Source: Fidelibacterota bacterium
Lineage (GTDB): Bacteria > Pseudomonadota > Alphaproteobacteria > Rhodospirillales > Rhodospirillaceae
Assembly (NCBI GenBank): GCA_947473445.1
Contig: CANJEU010000015.1
Coordinates: forward strand, 1-15,061
Length of the DNA: 15,061 nucleotides
Reading direction: 5' to 3'
The notes under the pieces were generated by a model. That model had not been told where the DNA came from and searched no databases. It saw only the letters and a program-made list of their open reading frames with translations. The position numbers were made by a program, and so were the translations under genes. Position 1 is the stretch's first letter; the number at the start of each line of letters is the position of its first letter. This document shows positions 1 through 6,193 of the stretch, piece by piece.

Positions 1-1186
1 CGGTGAACTTGAAGGCGTTTGAGAGCAGGTTCTTGATGATCTGCTGGAGTCGCTTGTCGTCGGTATACATCGAGCGTGGCAATTCGTTGTCCAGTTCGAC
101 CTGGAACTCGAGCTTCTTGTCCTGGGCGAGCTGGGCGAAGGTACGATCCATGTGATCGCGCATCGACGAGAAGAAGGTCTCGCCCACGTCCAGCGTGACG
201 GTGCCCGATTCGATTTTCGATAGATCGAGAATGTCGTTGATCAATGCGAGCAGGTCCGAGCCGGCATGGTGGATCGAGCGCGCGAATTCCACCTGTTTGT
301 CGGTCAGGTTGCCTTGCGTATTGGTGGACAGCAATTTGGACAGGATGAGCAGCGAGTTCAGCGGCGTGCGCAACTCGTGACTCATATTGGCCAGGAACTC
401 CGATTTGTATTTCGAGGTGAGCGCAAGCTGCTCGGCTTTTTCTTCAAGCTCGCGCTTGGCGTTTTCGACTTCCCGGTTCTTGGCTTCGACCTGCGCGTTC
501 TGCTCGGACAGCAGCTGCGCCTTGTCTTCCAGTTCGACGTTAGTGCGCTGCAGTTCGTCCTGTTTGGCGCGCAGCAGCTCCTCCGACTGACGGAGTGTAT
601 TGGCCTGCTGTTCGAGGCGGTCGTTGGTCTTTTTCAGCTCTTCCTGCTGGGCCTGAAGTTCGGCGGTCAGAAGCTGCGACTGTTTAAGCAGTCCTTCCGT
701 GCGCATGTTGGCCGCGATCGTGTTGAGCACGATCCCGATCGATTCCATCAACTGATCGAGGAACGACTGGTGGGTTTCGGAGAATTCGCTGAACGAGGCC
801 AGTTCGATGACCGCATTCACTTCGCCTTTGAACACGACCGGGAGAACGATGACGTTCAAGGGCGACGCTTCGCCAAGGCCGGAGCTGACCTTGATGTAGT
901 CGTGCGGGACGTTGGTGAGCAGGATGCGCGATTTTTCGAAGGCGCACTGGCCGACGAGGCCTTCGCGCAGCTCAAAGCGATTGGCGAGATGTTTGCGGTG
1001 GTTGAAGGCGTAGGAGGCCACGAGATTCAGTGCGACGCGGCTCTCTTCGTCCTTTTCAGTGACATAGAACAGCCCGTGCTGCGCTTTGACGAGCGGCGCG
1101 AGTTCGGACAGCACCATGTTCGAGACCGTGGCCAGATCGCGCTCGCCCTGCAGCATTCGGGTGAAGCGGGTCAGGTTGGTTTTCAG
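1..1186 (-). pseudogene. GAF-HisKA-HATPase continuation of the same kinase after the TGA, partial at window edge
   Basis: The frame of the upstream HAMP gene continues without another stop for 395 codons to the left edge. It first reads LKTNLTRFTRMLQGERDL. A GAF domain follows at about 1120-700, including a FYVTEKDEES segment. A Glu/Gln/Leu-rich coiled coil lies at about 690-400, then a HisKA H-box MSHELRTPLNS whose phospho-acceptor His codon is 377-379. The dimerisation helix (HHAGSDLLALINDILDLSKIES) is next, and the window ends at the ATPase N-box NLLSNAFKF. Receiver domains would be expected to the left but are not visible. No start codon with a Shine-Dalgarno follows the TGA: the ATGs at 1156 and 1117 both lack one. 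Independent expression is therefore doubtful and the half may be silent unless the TGA is read through. The conserved coding sequence suggests a recent lesion, a sequencing error or functional readthrough. Confidence 0.75.
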
Positions 1187-1189
1187 TCA
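1187..1189 (-). other. In-frame TGA at an expected Trp position, followed by C
   Basis: The codons read GAT TGA CTG on the minus strand. The protein on both sides is continuous family sequence (TEQD, then LKTNLTRF), and the family residue recalled here is Trp (TGG), one transition away. UGA followed by C is known from E. coli work to be the weakest stop context. TGA is an ordinary stop elsewhere in the window (phaZ, the glutathione transferase, the KTSC gene and the right-edge gene), so a changed genetic code is not supported. Confidence 0.8.
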
Positions 1190-2527
1190 ATCCTGTTCAG
1201 TGTTCTTGAGCGTCTGATCCTTCAGGTTTCGGATCATCTCGTTAATGTTGTCTTTCAGCGCGGCCACTTCACCCGACGCTTCGACGGTGATGGACCGGGT
1301 CAAGTCTCCCGTCGTCACGGCGGTCGACACTTCGGCGATGGCGCGCACCTGCGTGGTGAGGTTCGCGGCTAGCTGGTTCACGTTGTCGGTCAAATCGCGC
1401 CACAGGCCGGCGGCGCCGGGCACGCGGGCCTGACCGCCGAGTTTCCCTTCGATACCCACTTCGCGCGCGACGTTCGTGACCTGGTCGGCGAAGGTGGCCA
1501 GCGTATCGATCATCCCGTTGATGGTTTCGGCGAGGCTGGCGATTTCGCCCTTGGCTTCGAGGGTCAACTTGCGGCGCAGGTTCCCTTGCGCTACCGCGGT
1601 CACAACGTCGGCGATGCCGCGCACCTGAGACGTCAGGTTGGCGGCCATCATGTTCACGTTATCGGTCAAATCCTTCCAGGTGCCGGCAACGCCGGGCACG
1701 TTGGCCTGACCGCCGAGCTTGCCTTCGGTACCGACTTCGCGCGCGACTCGGGTCACTTCCGAGGCGAAGGAGTTCAGCTGGTCCACCATGGTGTTGATGG
1801 TGGATTTCAGTTCAAGAATTTCGCCCTTCACATCCACGGTGATCTTCTTGGACAAGTCGCCGTTGGCCACCGCGGTCGTCACTTCGGCGATGTTACGCAC
1901 CTGGCCGGTCAAGTTCGCGGCCATGAGGTTCACGTTGTCGGTCAGATCTTTCCAGGTACCGGCCACGCCCTTCACTTTGGCCTGACCGCCTAGCTTTCCT
2001 TCGGTGCCGACTTCGCGCGCGACGCGCGTGACTTCCGAGGCGAACGAGCCGAGCTGGCCCACCATGGTATTGACGGTCTTACCGATGCGCAGGAATTCCC
2101 CACGCAAAGGACGACCGTCGATGTCGAGGTTCATGGTCTGCGACAAGTCGCCTTTGGCGACGGCTCCGATCACGCGGGCCATTTCCGAGGTGGGCTGCAC
2201 CAGATCGGCGATGAGCGTGTTGACGGTGTCCATATTGTTGGCCCACGAGCCCGACGCATTGGCGAGCTTCGCGCGGTGGGTGATCTTGCCTTCCTTACCG
2301 ACGAAGTCACCGAGACGCTGGAATTCCTTGCTCGTACGTTCGTTGAGATCGACCACGTCGTTGAAGGCTTCAGCGATTTCGCCGTCGATACCTGAAAGAC
2401 TGCTGGGCAAGCGGACCGAGAAGTCGCCTTTGCGCAATGCGCGTAACACAGCGAGCAGATCGTGCTGATCAAGCGACGTGGTGGATTTTTGCGCGCGCGT
2501 GGCGGATTTCTGATTGAGCTTGCCCAT
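1187..2527 (-). CDS. Tandem-HAMP N-terminal half of a hybrid sensor histidine kinase, ended by an in-frame TGA
   Basis: This is the N-terminal 446 residues of a soluble, HAMP-rich sensor kinase; no signal peptide or membrane segment is visible. Numbered from the upstream Met at 2554, five HAMP-like units carry a G-D/N-L/F signature near residues 43, 135, 232, 324 and 416. Phe-Ala at 171, 263 and 355 shows a 92-residue period, and phrases such as EVGTEGKLGGQA and TWKDLTDNVN recur. I chose the ATG at 2527 because AGGGGG lies 6 nt upstream; the alternative at 2554 has no better site. The frame ends TEQD-TGA at 1187-1189, where homologues as I recall them read TEQDW followed by LKTNL. Those LKTNL residues are encoded directly after the TGA, so this is the front half of a longer gene. 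In related proteins (for example fungal group III kinases) HAMP arrays relay signals to the kinase. Family assignment is firm; whether the truncated product is functional is unknown. Confidence 0.85.
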   Translation of the reverse strand: MGKLNQKSATRAQKSTTSLDQHDLLAVLRALRKGDFSVRLPSSLSGIDGEIAEAFNDVVDLNERTSKEFQRLGDFVGKEGKITHRAKLANASGSWANNMDTVNTLIADLVQPTSEMARVIGAVAKGDLSQTMNLDIDGRPLRGEFLRIGKTVNTMVGQLGSFASEVTRVAREVGTEGKLGGQAKVKGVAGTWKDLTDNVNLMAANLTGQVRNIAEVTTAVANGDLSKKITVDVKGEILELKSTINTMVDQLNSFASEVTRVAREVGTEGKLGGQANVPGVAGTWKDLTDNVNMMAANLTSQVRGIADVVTAVAQGNLRRKLTLEAKGEIASLAETINGMIDTLATFADQVTNVAREVGIEGKLGGQARVPGAAGLWRDLTDNVNQLAANLTTQVRAIAEVSTAVTTGDLTRSITVEASGEVAALKDNINEMIRNLKDQTLKNTEQD

Positions 2528-2812
2528 AAGGGACCCCCTGTCTGAGGCGCACACGGCTCATGCCGTTGGCCGAACGGTGAACACATGGGAAACCCGGCGG
2601 CCTGCTCAAGATGCGTTACGCATAAGCGCCCTCACCCGCTGTAACGCGGGCCGAGCCCAATCCGGATATCCTCTATGCGGGCCAACGGCCTAGGGTGTTC
2701 AAATGTTCCGTGTGAGACGTTCTATTTTTCGAATCCCAAGGCGCAATTTGTTCGCGCGTTAGGGGAGCCGAATATTTGGTAGCACCGACAGCGTACTCAC
2801 ACCAAAGCCCGT

Positions 2813-3316
2813 CTAGCGGCGCGGCGGGGGAGAGGCGGCTGGATTCGCTGGCAAAGGTGAGATGGGCGGCAGCGGAGATGCGGCCGGCGCGGGCGCCGTC
2901 ATATCTGGCACCAGCCGTCCTGCGGGAGATTCACCGGCCGGCGCGATGTTACCTGAGGGCGAAGACGGCAACGGCGCGAGGGGCGCTGTGGTCCCGGGCA
3001 ACAGCGGCGCTGCGGGAGCGGTGGGCGGTGGCGGCAATGCGGGCTTTGCGATCGACGTGAGGGGTGAGTTTGCCGGCGGCGCGGGGCTACGCATGACCGG
3101 CGGGATGATCAGCTGATCGTTCGCGCGCCTGACGCGATCTTCAAATTCCTGCTGGATTCGCGTGCGGTCGCCTTCCCCGAGCGAATTTGTAATGCGCCCT
3201 CTGCATTCGATTTGCTCGGACACGGACAGCCGGATATTTCCGCAAATATCCTGGGCGAGCACCGTCCCGCTCCAGAGGCTCGTGGCGATGACGAAGAACG
3301 CCGAACGCATATACAT
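2813..3316 (-). CDS. Small exported Pro/Ala-rich hypothetical protein
   Basis: I do not recognise this 167-residue protein. It starts MYMRSAFFVIATSLWSGTVLA, a signal peptide with a likely cleavage after residue 21, so it should be periplasmic or secreted. The mature N-terminus holds two Cys (25 and 38) and a charged helix-like stretch (about 40-70). The rest, from about residue 73 to the end, is low-complexity Pro/Ala/Ser sequence without repeats of fixed length. The frame is open a further 63 codons upstream, but I chose the ATG at 3316 because the signal peptide begins there and GAAGTG lies 6 nt upstream; the second Met at 3310 is also possible. It is transcribed away from the KTSC gene. 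The low-complexity tail could be a cell-wall-spanning or disordered linker. A spurious GC-rich frame cannot be excluded, but the signal peptide argues for a real gene. Confidence 0.6.
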   Translation of the reverse strand: MYMRSAFFVIATSLWSGTVLAQDICGNIRLSVSEQIECRGRITNSLGEGDRTRIQQEFEDRVRRANDQLIIPPVMRSPAPPANSPLTSIAKPALPPPPTAPAAPLLPGTTAPLAPLPSSPSGNIAPAGESPAGRLVPDMTAPAPAASPLPPISPLPANPAASPPPRR

Positions 3317-3453
3317 CGCGATCACTTCACAAAGATCGTCACGTGTCTTTCCATATGGTTGCCAGCTCGCGCGCTCACAAGACCGCTCACTTATAGCAAG
3401 AACGACGGAAACGATGCGCCGGAGCTTTCGTTGTAACTGTATTGGAGGCGTTG

Positions 3454-3486
3454 ATGGACAAGACCAGAACACGCAGCATGACCTAA
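3454..3486 (+). CDS. Possible 10-codon leader ORF before the KTSC gene
   Basis: GGAGG at 3444-3448 lies 5 nt before an ATG that opens MDKTRTRSMT and ends at TAA 3484-3486. The KTSC gene starts 3 nt later in the same frame and has no Shine-Dalgarno of its own, so ribosomes may reach it by reinitiation. It could instead mark the 5' end of a longer KTSC gene interrupted by TAA. Relatives usually begin at the equivalent of MPSTAI, which favours a separate leader. The peptide shows no attenuator-like run of a single amino acid. Confidence 0.35.
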   Translation: MDKTRTRSMT

Positions 3487-3489
3487 GCC

Positions 3490-3702
3490 ATGCCATCGAC
3501 CGCAATCCGCCGCATGAACTATCGGGACGCGAGCCAGGTGCTGGAAGTGGAATTCACCAGCGGCGCGATCTACGAATATTTCGGCGTGCCGAAGTGGGTC
3601 TACAAAGATTTCACCGCATCCTCGTCGCGGGGGCGCTATTTCGCGTATCGATTCCGCGACAAATTTCCCTACCGCAAAAAGAAGCCGCAGGGCCCGCATT
3701 GA
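3490..3702 (+). CDS. KTSC-domain protein
   Basis: This 70-residue protein is almost entirely a KTSC domain, a small fold found alone or appended to larger proteins (including some lysyl-tRNA synthetases). Its molecular function is not established; a nucleic-acid role has been suggested. The family pattern is visible: MPSTAIRRMNY at the start, a strand-rich VLEVEFTSGAIYEYFGVP core (about 17-36), the VYKDFTASSSRGRYFAYRFR segment (about 37-56), and a basic FPYRKKK tail. The length is typical of stand-alone members. The start at 3490 follows the TAA of the 10-codon leader ORF by 3 nt and lacks a Shine-Dalgarno, so translation may be coupled to that leader. It converges with the hydrolase gene at 3740, leaving 37 nt between stops. 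Family call is confident; cellular role is unknown. Confidence 0.85.
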   Translation: MPSTAIRRMNYRDASQVLEVEFTSGAIYEYFGVPKWVYKDFTASSSRGRYFAYRFRDKFPYRKKKPQGPH

Positions 3703-3739
3703 GTTGTTTCTTATGGCGAGGACACGCCCCAAAGACGCG

Positions 3740-4453
3740 TTAAGGCGCAACCTCGATGTCAGCGAATATCGGAAGATGATCGGAGGCGCTTGCGCCTGCG
3801 GGATCGACCCAACTTGTGATCAGCGCGCCGAGCGGCCGGCAGTAGATGCGGTCGAGCAGGAGCACCGGGCAGTACGACGGAAAGGTGCGATGATGCGTGC
3901 GCGAAGGCAGCGACGCCGCCAGCGCGCGGCGAACCGGGCCACGCCATGGCCAATCGTTGAAGTCGCCCAGCATGATCGAAACACGATGTTCGCTCTTGGC
4001 GATGTCCGCAAGTTGCCGGGCCTGACGGCTTCGCTCCGTGAACCACAGGCCGAGATGAACGGCCGAGAAGTTTACGGGTCCGAACGGAGTTTCAATGTCG
4101 GTCTCGATGGCGAAACGCTTTTCGAAACGGCCATATGACAGGTCGTGGAGCTTCACGCGCGTCAGGGGCCAGCGGCTGATGACGGCATGACCGTAGTGGC
4201 CGTCCTCGGCGACAATCGTACGCGCTTCGGCCTGATGTTGCCCCAGGGCTTGGCTGAAATAGGCAAGCGGTAAGGGTTCATCCGGGTGGCGTCCCCGAGG
4301 GTCGACTTCCTGGAGCGCGAGGACGTCGGGATTATGCGCCTTGATGACGTCCACGACGCGGGCGAGGTCGCGCTTGCGGTCCGGCCCGATGCCGCCGTGG
4401 ATATTCCAGGTCATCACTCTGATGTTGCGCGCAGCCGACATCTTCCCTGACAT
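3740..4453 (-). CDS. Endonuclease/exonuclease/phosphatase-family hydrolase
   Basis: This is a metal-dependent phosphodiesterase of the exonuclease III / DNase I / sphingomyelinase fold. Numbered from the ATG at 4453, the catalytic motifs appear in order: TWNIHGG (Asn17), LQEVD (Glu49, metal ligand), AVHLG (His133), LGDFND (Asp164, Asn166) and SDHLPI (Asp225, His226). At 237 residues it is a compact single-domain member without signal peptide or membrane anchor, so it is likely cytoplasmic. Substrate cannot be told; the fold includes nucleases and lipid or inositol phosphatases. The frame extends to a TTG at 4483, but that codon is a poor start. The ATG at 4453 follows AAGGA closely, and the ATG at 4441 is another option. 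It is convergent with the KTSC gene and lies 102 nt downstream of bdhA on the same strand, so cotranscription is possible. Confidence 0.88.
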   Translation of the reverse strand: MSGKMSAARNIRVMTWNIHGGIGPDRKRDLARVVDVIKAHNPDVLALQEVDPRGRHPDEPLPLAYFSQALGQHQAEARTIVAEDGHYGHAVISRWPLTRVKLHDLSYGRFEKRFAIETDIETPFGPVNFSAVHLGLWFTERSRQARQLADIAKSEHRVSIMLGDFNDWPWRGPVRRALAASLPSRTHHRTFPSYCPVLLLDRIYCRPLGALITSWVDPAGASASDHLPIFADIEVAP

Positions 4454-4555
4454 GATCCTTCGCTTCTGTCCGCGACGGACCAATCAGACCGCCTACGCGG
4501 TACTATATGGGAAGGGAGGGGCGCGAACCCCAGGGGCTGATTCGACCGACCGCGC

Positions 4556-5329
4556 TTAGGTCATCGACCAACCGTGGCTGACATTGAGCGACTGGCCCGT
4601 CAGCGCGTTGGTCTCGAAAGCGGCGAAGAAGAGAACGGCGTTGGCGACGTCATCGACGGTGGTGAATTCACCATCAACCGTGCCCTTGAGCATGATGTTC
4701 TTCACGACCTCTTCTTCTGAAATCCCGAACGTCTTGGCCTGCTCGGGGATCTGCTTATCGACAAGCGGCGTACGCACAAAGCCGGGGCAGACCACATTGG
4801 CGCGTACGCCATGGGCAGCGCCCTCTTTGGCCACAACCTTCGCAAGACCCATGAGGCCATGTTTGGCGGTCACGTAAGGCGCTTTCAACGGAGAGGCCTC
4901 TTTCGAGTGGACGGACCCCATGTAGATAATCGCCCCACCCGTGCCCTGCTTATACATATGTCGCAGGGCTGCGCGGGTGGTGAGGAAGGCGCCGTCCAGA
5001 TGGATCGCCATGAGGCGCTGCCAATCCTTGTAAGCAAAATCCTGCAGCGGCGAGACGATTTGAATCCCCGCGTTGCTCACCAGGATATCGATCTTGCCGA
5101 AGTGCTGGGCGGCCTGGGCCATCCCTGAATCGACCTGAGACTCGCTGGTCACGTCCATCGCAACGCCCAGCGCATTCGCGCCTAACTCAGCGGCGGTGGC
5201 TTCGGCTTGCGCAGCATTGAGATCGGCGATCACGACTTTGGCGCCCGCCTTTACGAAGGTTTGCGCGATGCCACGTCCAATGCCGCTGGCCGCGCCGGTG
5301 ACGACGGCGACTTTTCCTGCGATGCTCAT
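4556..5329 (-). CDS. bdhA: D-3-hydroxybutyrate dehydrogenase (SDR family)
   Basis: It oxidises (R)-3-hydroxybutyrate to acetoacetate with NAD+, the step after PHB depolymerisation, in the cytoplasm. The 257-residue short-chain dehydrogenase has the cofactor motif TGAASGIG (11-18), NAG (86-88) and the triad Ser139, Tyr152, Lys156 in GSVHS and YVTAK. The signature that separates this enzyme from other SDRs is present: HSKEASPLKAPYVTAKHG, then CPGFVRTPLVDKQIPEQA, and a C-terminal LTGQSLNVSHGW. Gln90, His141, Lys149 and Gln193 fit the known substrate-binding positions of the Pseudomonas enzyme. The ATG has AGAGGA 5 nt upstream. It follows the glutathione transferase gene by 74 nt on the same strand and stands back-to-back with phaZ, which fits a PHB-use cluster. 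A 14-bp repeat sits just before its ribosome binding site. Confidence 0.95.
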   Translation of the reverse strand: MSIAGKVAVVTGAASGIGRGIAQTFVKAGAKVVIADLNAAQAEATAAELGANALGVAMDVTSESQVDSGMAQAAQHFGKIDILVSNAGIQIVSPLQDFAYKDWQRLMAIHLDGAFLTTRAALRHMYKQGTGGAIIYMGSVHSKEASPLKAPYVTAKHGLMGLAKVVAKEGAAHGVRANVVCPGFVRTPLVDKQIPEQAKTFGISEEEVVKNIMLKGTVDGEFTTVDDVANAVLFFAAFETNALTGQSLNVSHGWSMT

Positions 5330-5356
5330 TTAAATCCTCTTTCGCCGGCCACAGGT

Positions 5357-5399
5357 CGATTTGAAGTGGCCGATTTGAAGTGGGCCTATTGGAAGCAGG
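5357..5399. repeat. Short tandem repeat, about 14 bp unit, between the GST gene and bdhA
   Basis: Two near-identical copies of CGATTTGAAGTGG(C/G) lie end to end at 5357-5370 and 5371-5384. A diverged third copy (CCTATTGGAAGCAGG) is at 5385-5399, and a fragment CCGATCAGAATT follows at the GST stop codon. The array fills most of the 74-nt gap ahead of the bdhA ribosome binding site. Copy number could alter spacing or mRNA structure there; no function is demonstrated. Confidence 0.7.
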
Positions 5400-5403
5400 C
5401 CGA

Positions 5404-6057
5404 TCAGAATTCCGCTTCGAGTTCTTCCATCTCTTCGGGCTCGGCCAGCGCGCCCTCGGTCCAAAGCACGACAGGCGCCCACGCCAGGATCGTTTCGCAG
5501 TATGCCGCACAAACGGCATCGAGCTTCACATCATACGTCTGAAAGCGCGTGCAGACAGGGGCATACATCGCGTCGGCCATGGAAGGCTGTTTCCCGAAAA
5601 GATACGGGCCACCGTAGCGTGCGAGACAGTCGCGCCAGATTTCAAACACCCGCTCCATGTCGGCCTTGGCACCCGCCCACACCTTGAATCCGGTGAAACG
5701 CGCCTTGAGGTTCATGGGCAGGGCCGAGCGGAGATTATAGAAGCCCGAATGCATCTCCCCGCAGATGGAACGGCAATGGGCGCGCACCTTCGGATCCGTC
5801 GGCAGGAGACCGGCGTGCGGCTTGAGTTCAGCTAAATATTCGGCGATCGACAGGGTGTCCCAGACGCTGATCCCATCGTGGTCGAGCTTGGGCGTCAGGA
5901 AAGAGGGCGAAAGCAGCAGGAGTTCGGCCCGGGCGGCCGGATCGTCGGCCCCGACCGCTTTTTCCTCGATCTCCAGGCCCGCCATTTTGCATAGGAGCCA
6001 TCCGCGAAATGACCAGGATGAGTAATTTTTACTGGAAATAGTGAGTGTTGCGGCCAT
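5404..6057 (-). CDS. Glutathione S-transferase family protein
   Basis: A 217-residue two-domain GST-like protein, expected to be cytoplasmic. The N-terminal thioredoxin-like half (about 1-80) opens with LTISSKNYSSWSFRGWLL; the Ser pair is the likely glutathione-activating region. It continues through SPSFLTPKLDHDG and VWDTLSIAEYLAE, the glutathione-binding segment equivalent to the usual E-S motif. The helical C-terminal half contains FGKQPSMADAMYAPV, the conserved N-capping/hydrophobic-staple region of GSTs. It ends in an acidic tail EPEEMEELEAEF. The ATG is preceded by GAGGGGGTC, a good ribosome binding site. It is divergent from phaZ (136 nt apart) and upstream of bdhA on the same strand, so it probably shares a transcript with bdhA. 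The substrate is unknown and no direct role in PHB metabolism is established. Confidence 0.9.
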   Translation of the reverse strand: MAATLTISSKNYSSWSFRGWLLCKMAGLEIEEKAVGADDPAARAELLLLSPSFLTPKLDHDGISVWDTLSIAEYLAELKPHAGLLPTDPKVRAHCRSICGEMHSGFYNLRSALPMNLKARFTGFKVWAGAKADMERVFEIWRDCLARYGGPYLFGKQPSMADAMYAPVCTRFQTYDVKLDAVCAAYCETILAWAPVVLWTEGALAEPEEMEELEAEF

Positions 6058-6193
6058 TGACCCCCTCGAGGCGTGGGACGGACCTTCCCCTTAAGGTTGG
6101 GTGCGCCCCTGCAGGATCATCTCGCACCGCAACAAATTTTGCACTAGGGTTTTATATGTGCGGGGGCCAGAACGGCCGTTAAGCTGGGTTCAG
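6058..6193. promoter_or_regulatory. Divergent control region between the GST-bdhA genes and phaZ
   Basis: All transcription of phaZ (plus) and of GST-bdhA (minus) should begin here. An imperfect inverted repeat GCAA-CAAATT-TTGC lies at 6129-6142. It is followed by a TTATAT element (6152-6157) that could be a -10 box for phaZ; no good -35 is seen. Such a TTGC-type dyad might bind a PHB-responsive regulator such as PhaR, but this is only inferred from position. Confidence 0.35.

Noticed and set aside
1187..1189. Selenocysteine insertion or a reassigned TGA codon
   Set aside because: The expected residue is Trp rather than Cys or Sec, and no clear hairpin follows the TGA. TGA ends phaZ, the GST gene and the KTSC gene normally in the same window.
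266..1372. Long plus-strand open frame (368 codons) opposite the kinase gene
   Set aside because: It is the antisense of the GAF/coiled-coil/HisKA region, has no ribosome site and shows Phe/Gln/Arg-skewed composition typical of a shadow of a GC-rich gene.
2528..2812. Possible small gene or RNA between the HAMP gene and the Pro-rich protein gene
   Set aside because: Only a loose 6-bp inverted repeat (CGTTAC/GTAACG, about 2614-2646) is seen; there is no ORF with a ribosome site and no recognisable RNA fold. It probably holds the kinase gene promoter.
3484..3486. TAA as a nonsense mutation in a longer KTSC gene
   Set aside because: Stand-alone KTSC proteins usually begin at the equivalent of MPSTAI, so the annotated start already gives a full-length protein.
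4505..4545. tRNA-like fragment (GGGGCGCGAACCCC) between the hydrolase gene and bdhA
   Set aside because: It resembles a T-arm on the minus strand, but the arm pairs poorly, no matching acceptor, anticodon or D arm is present, and the would-be 5' part lies inside bdhA.
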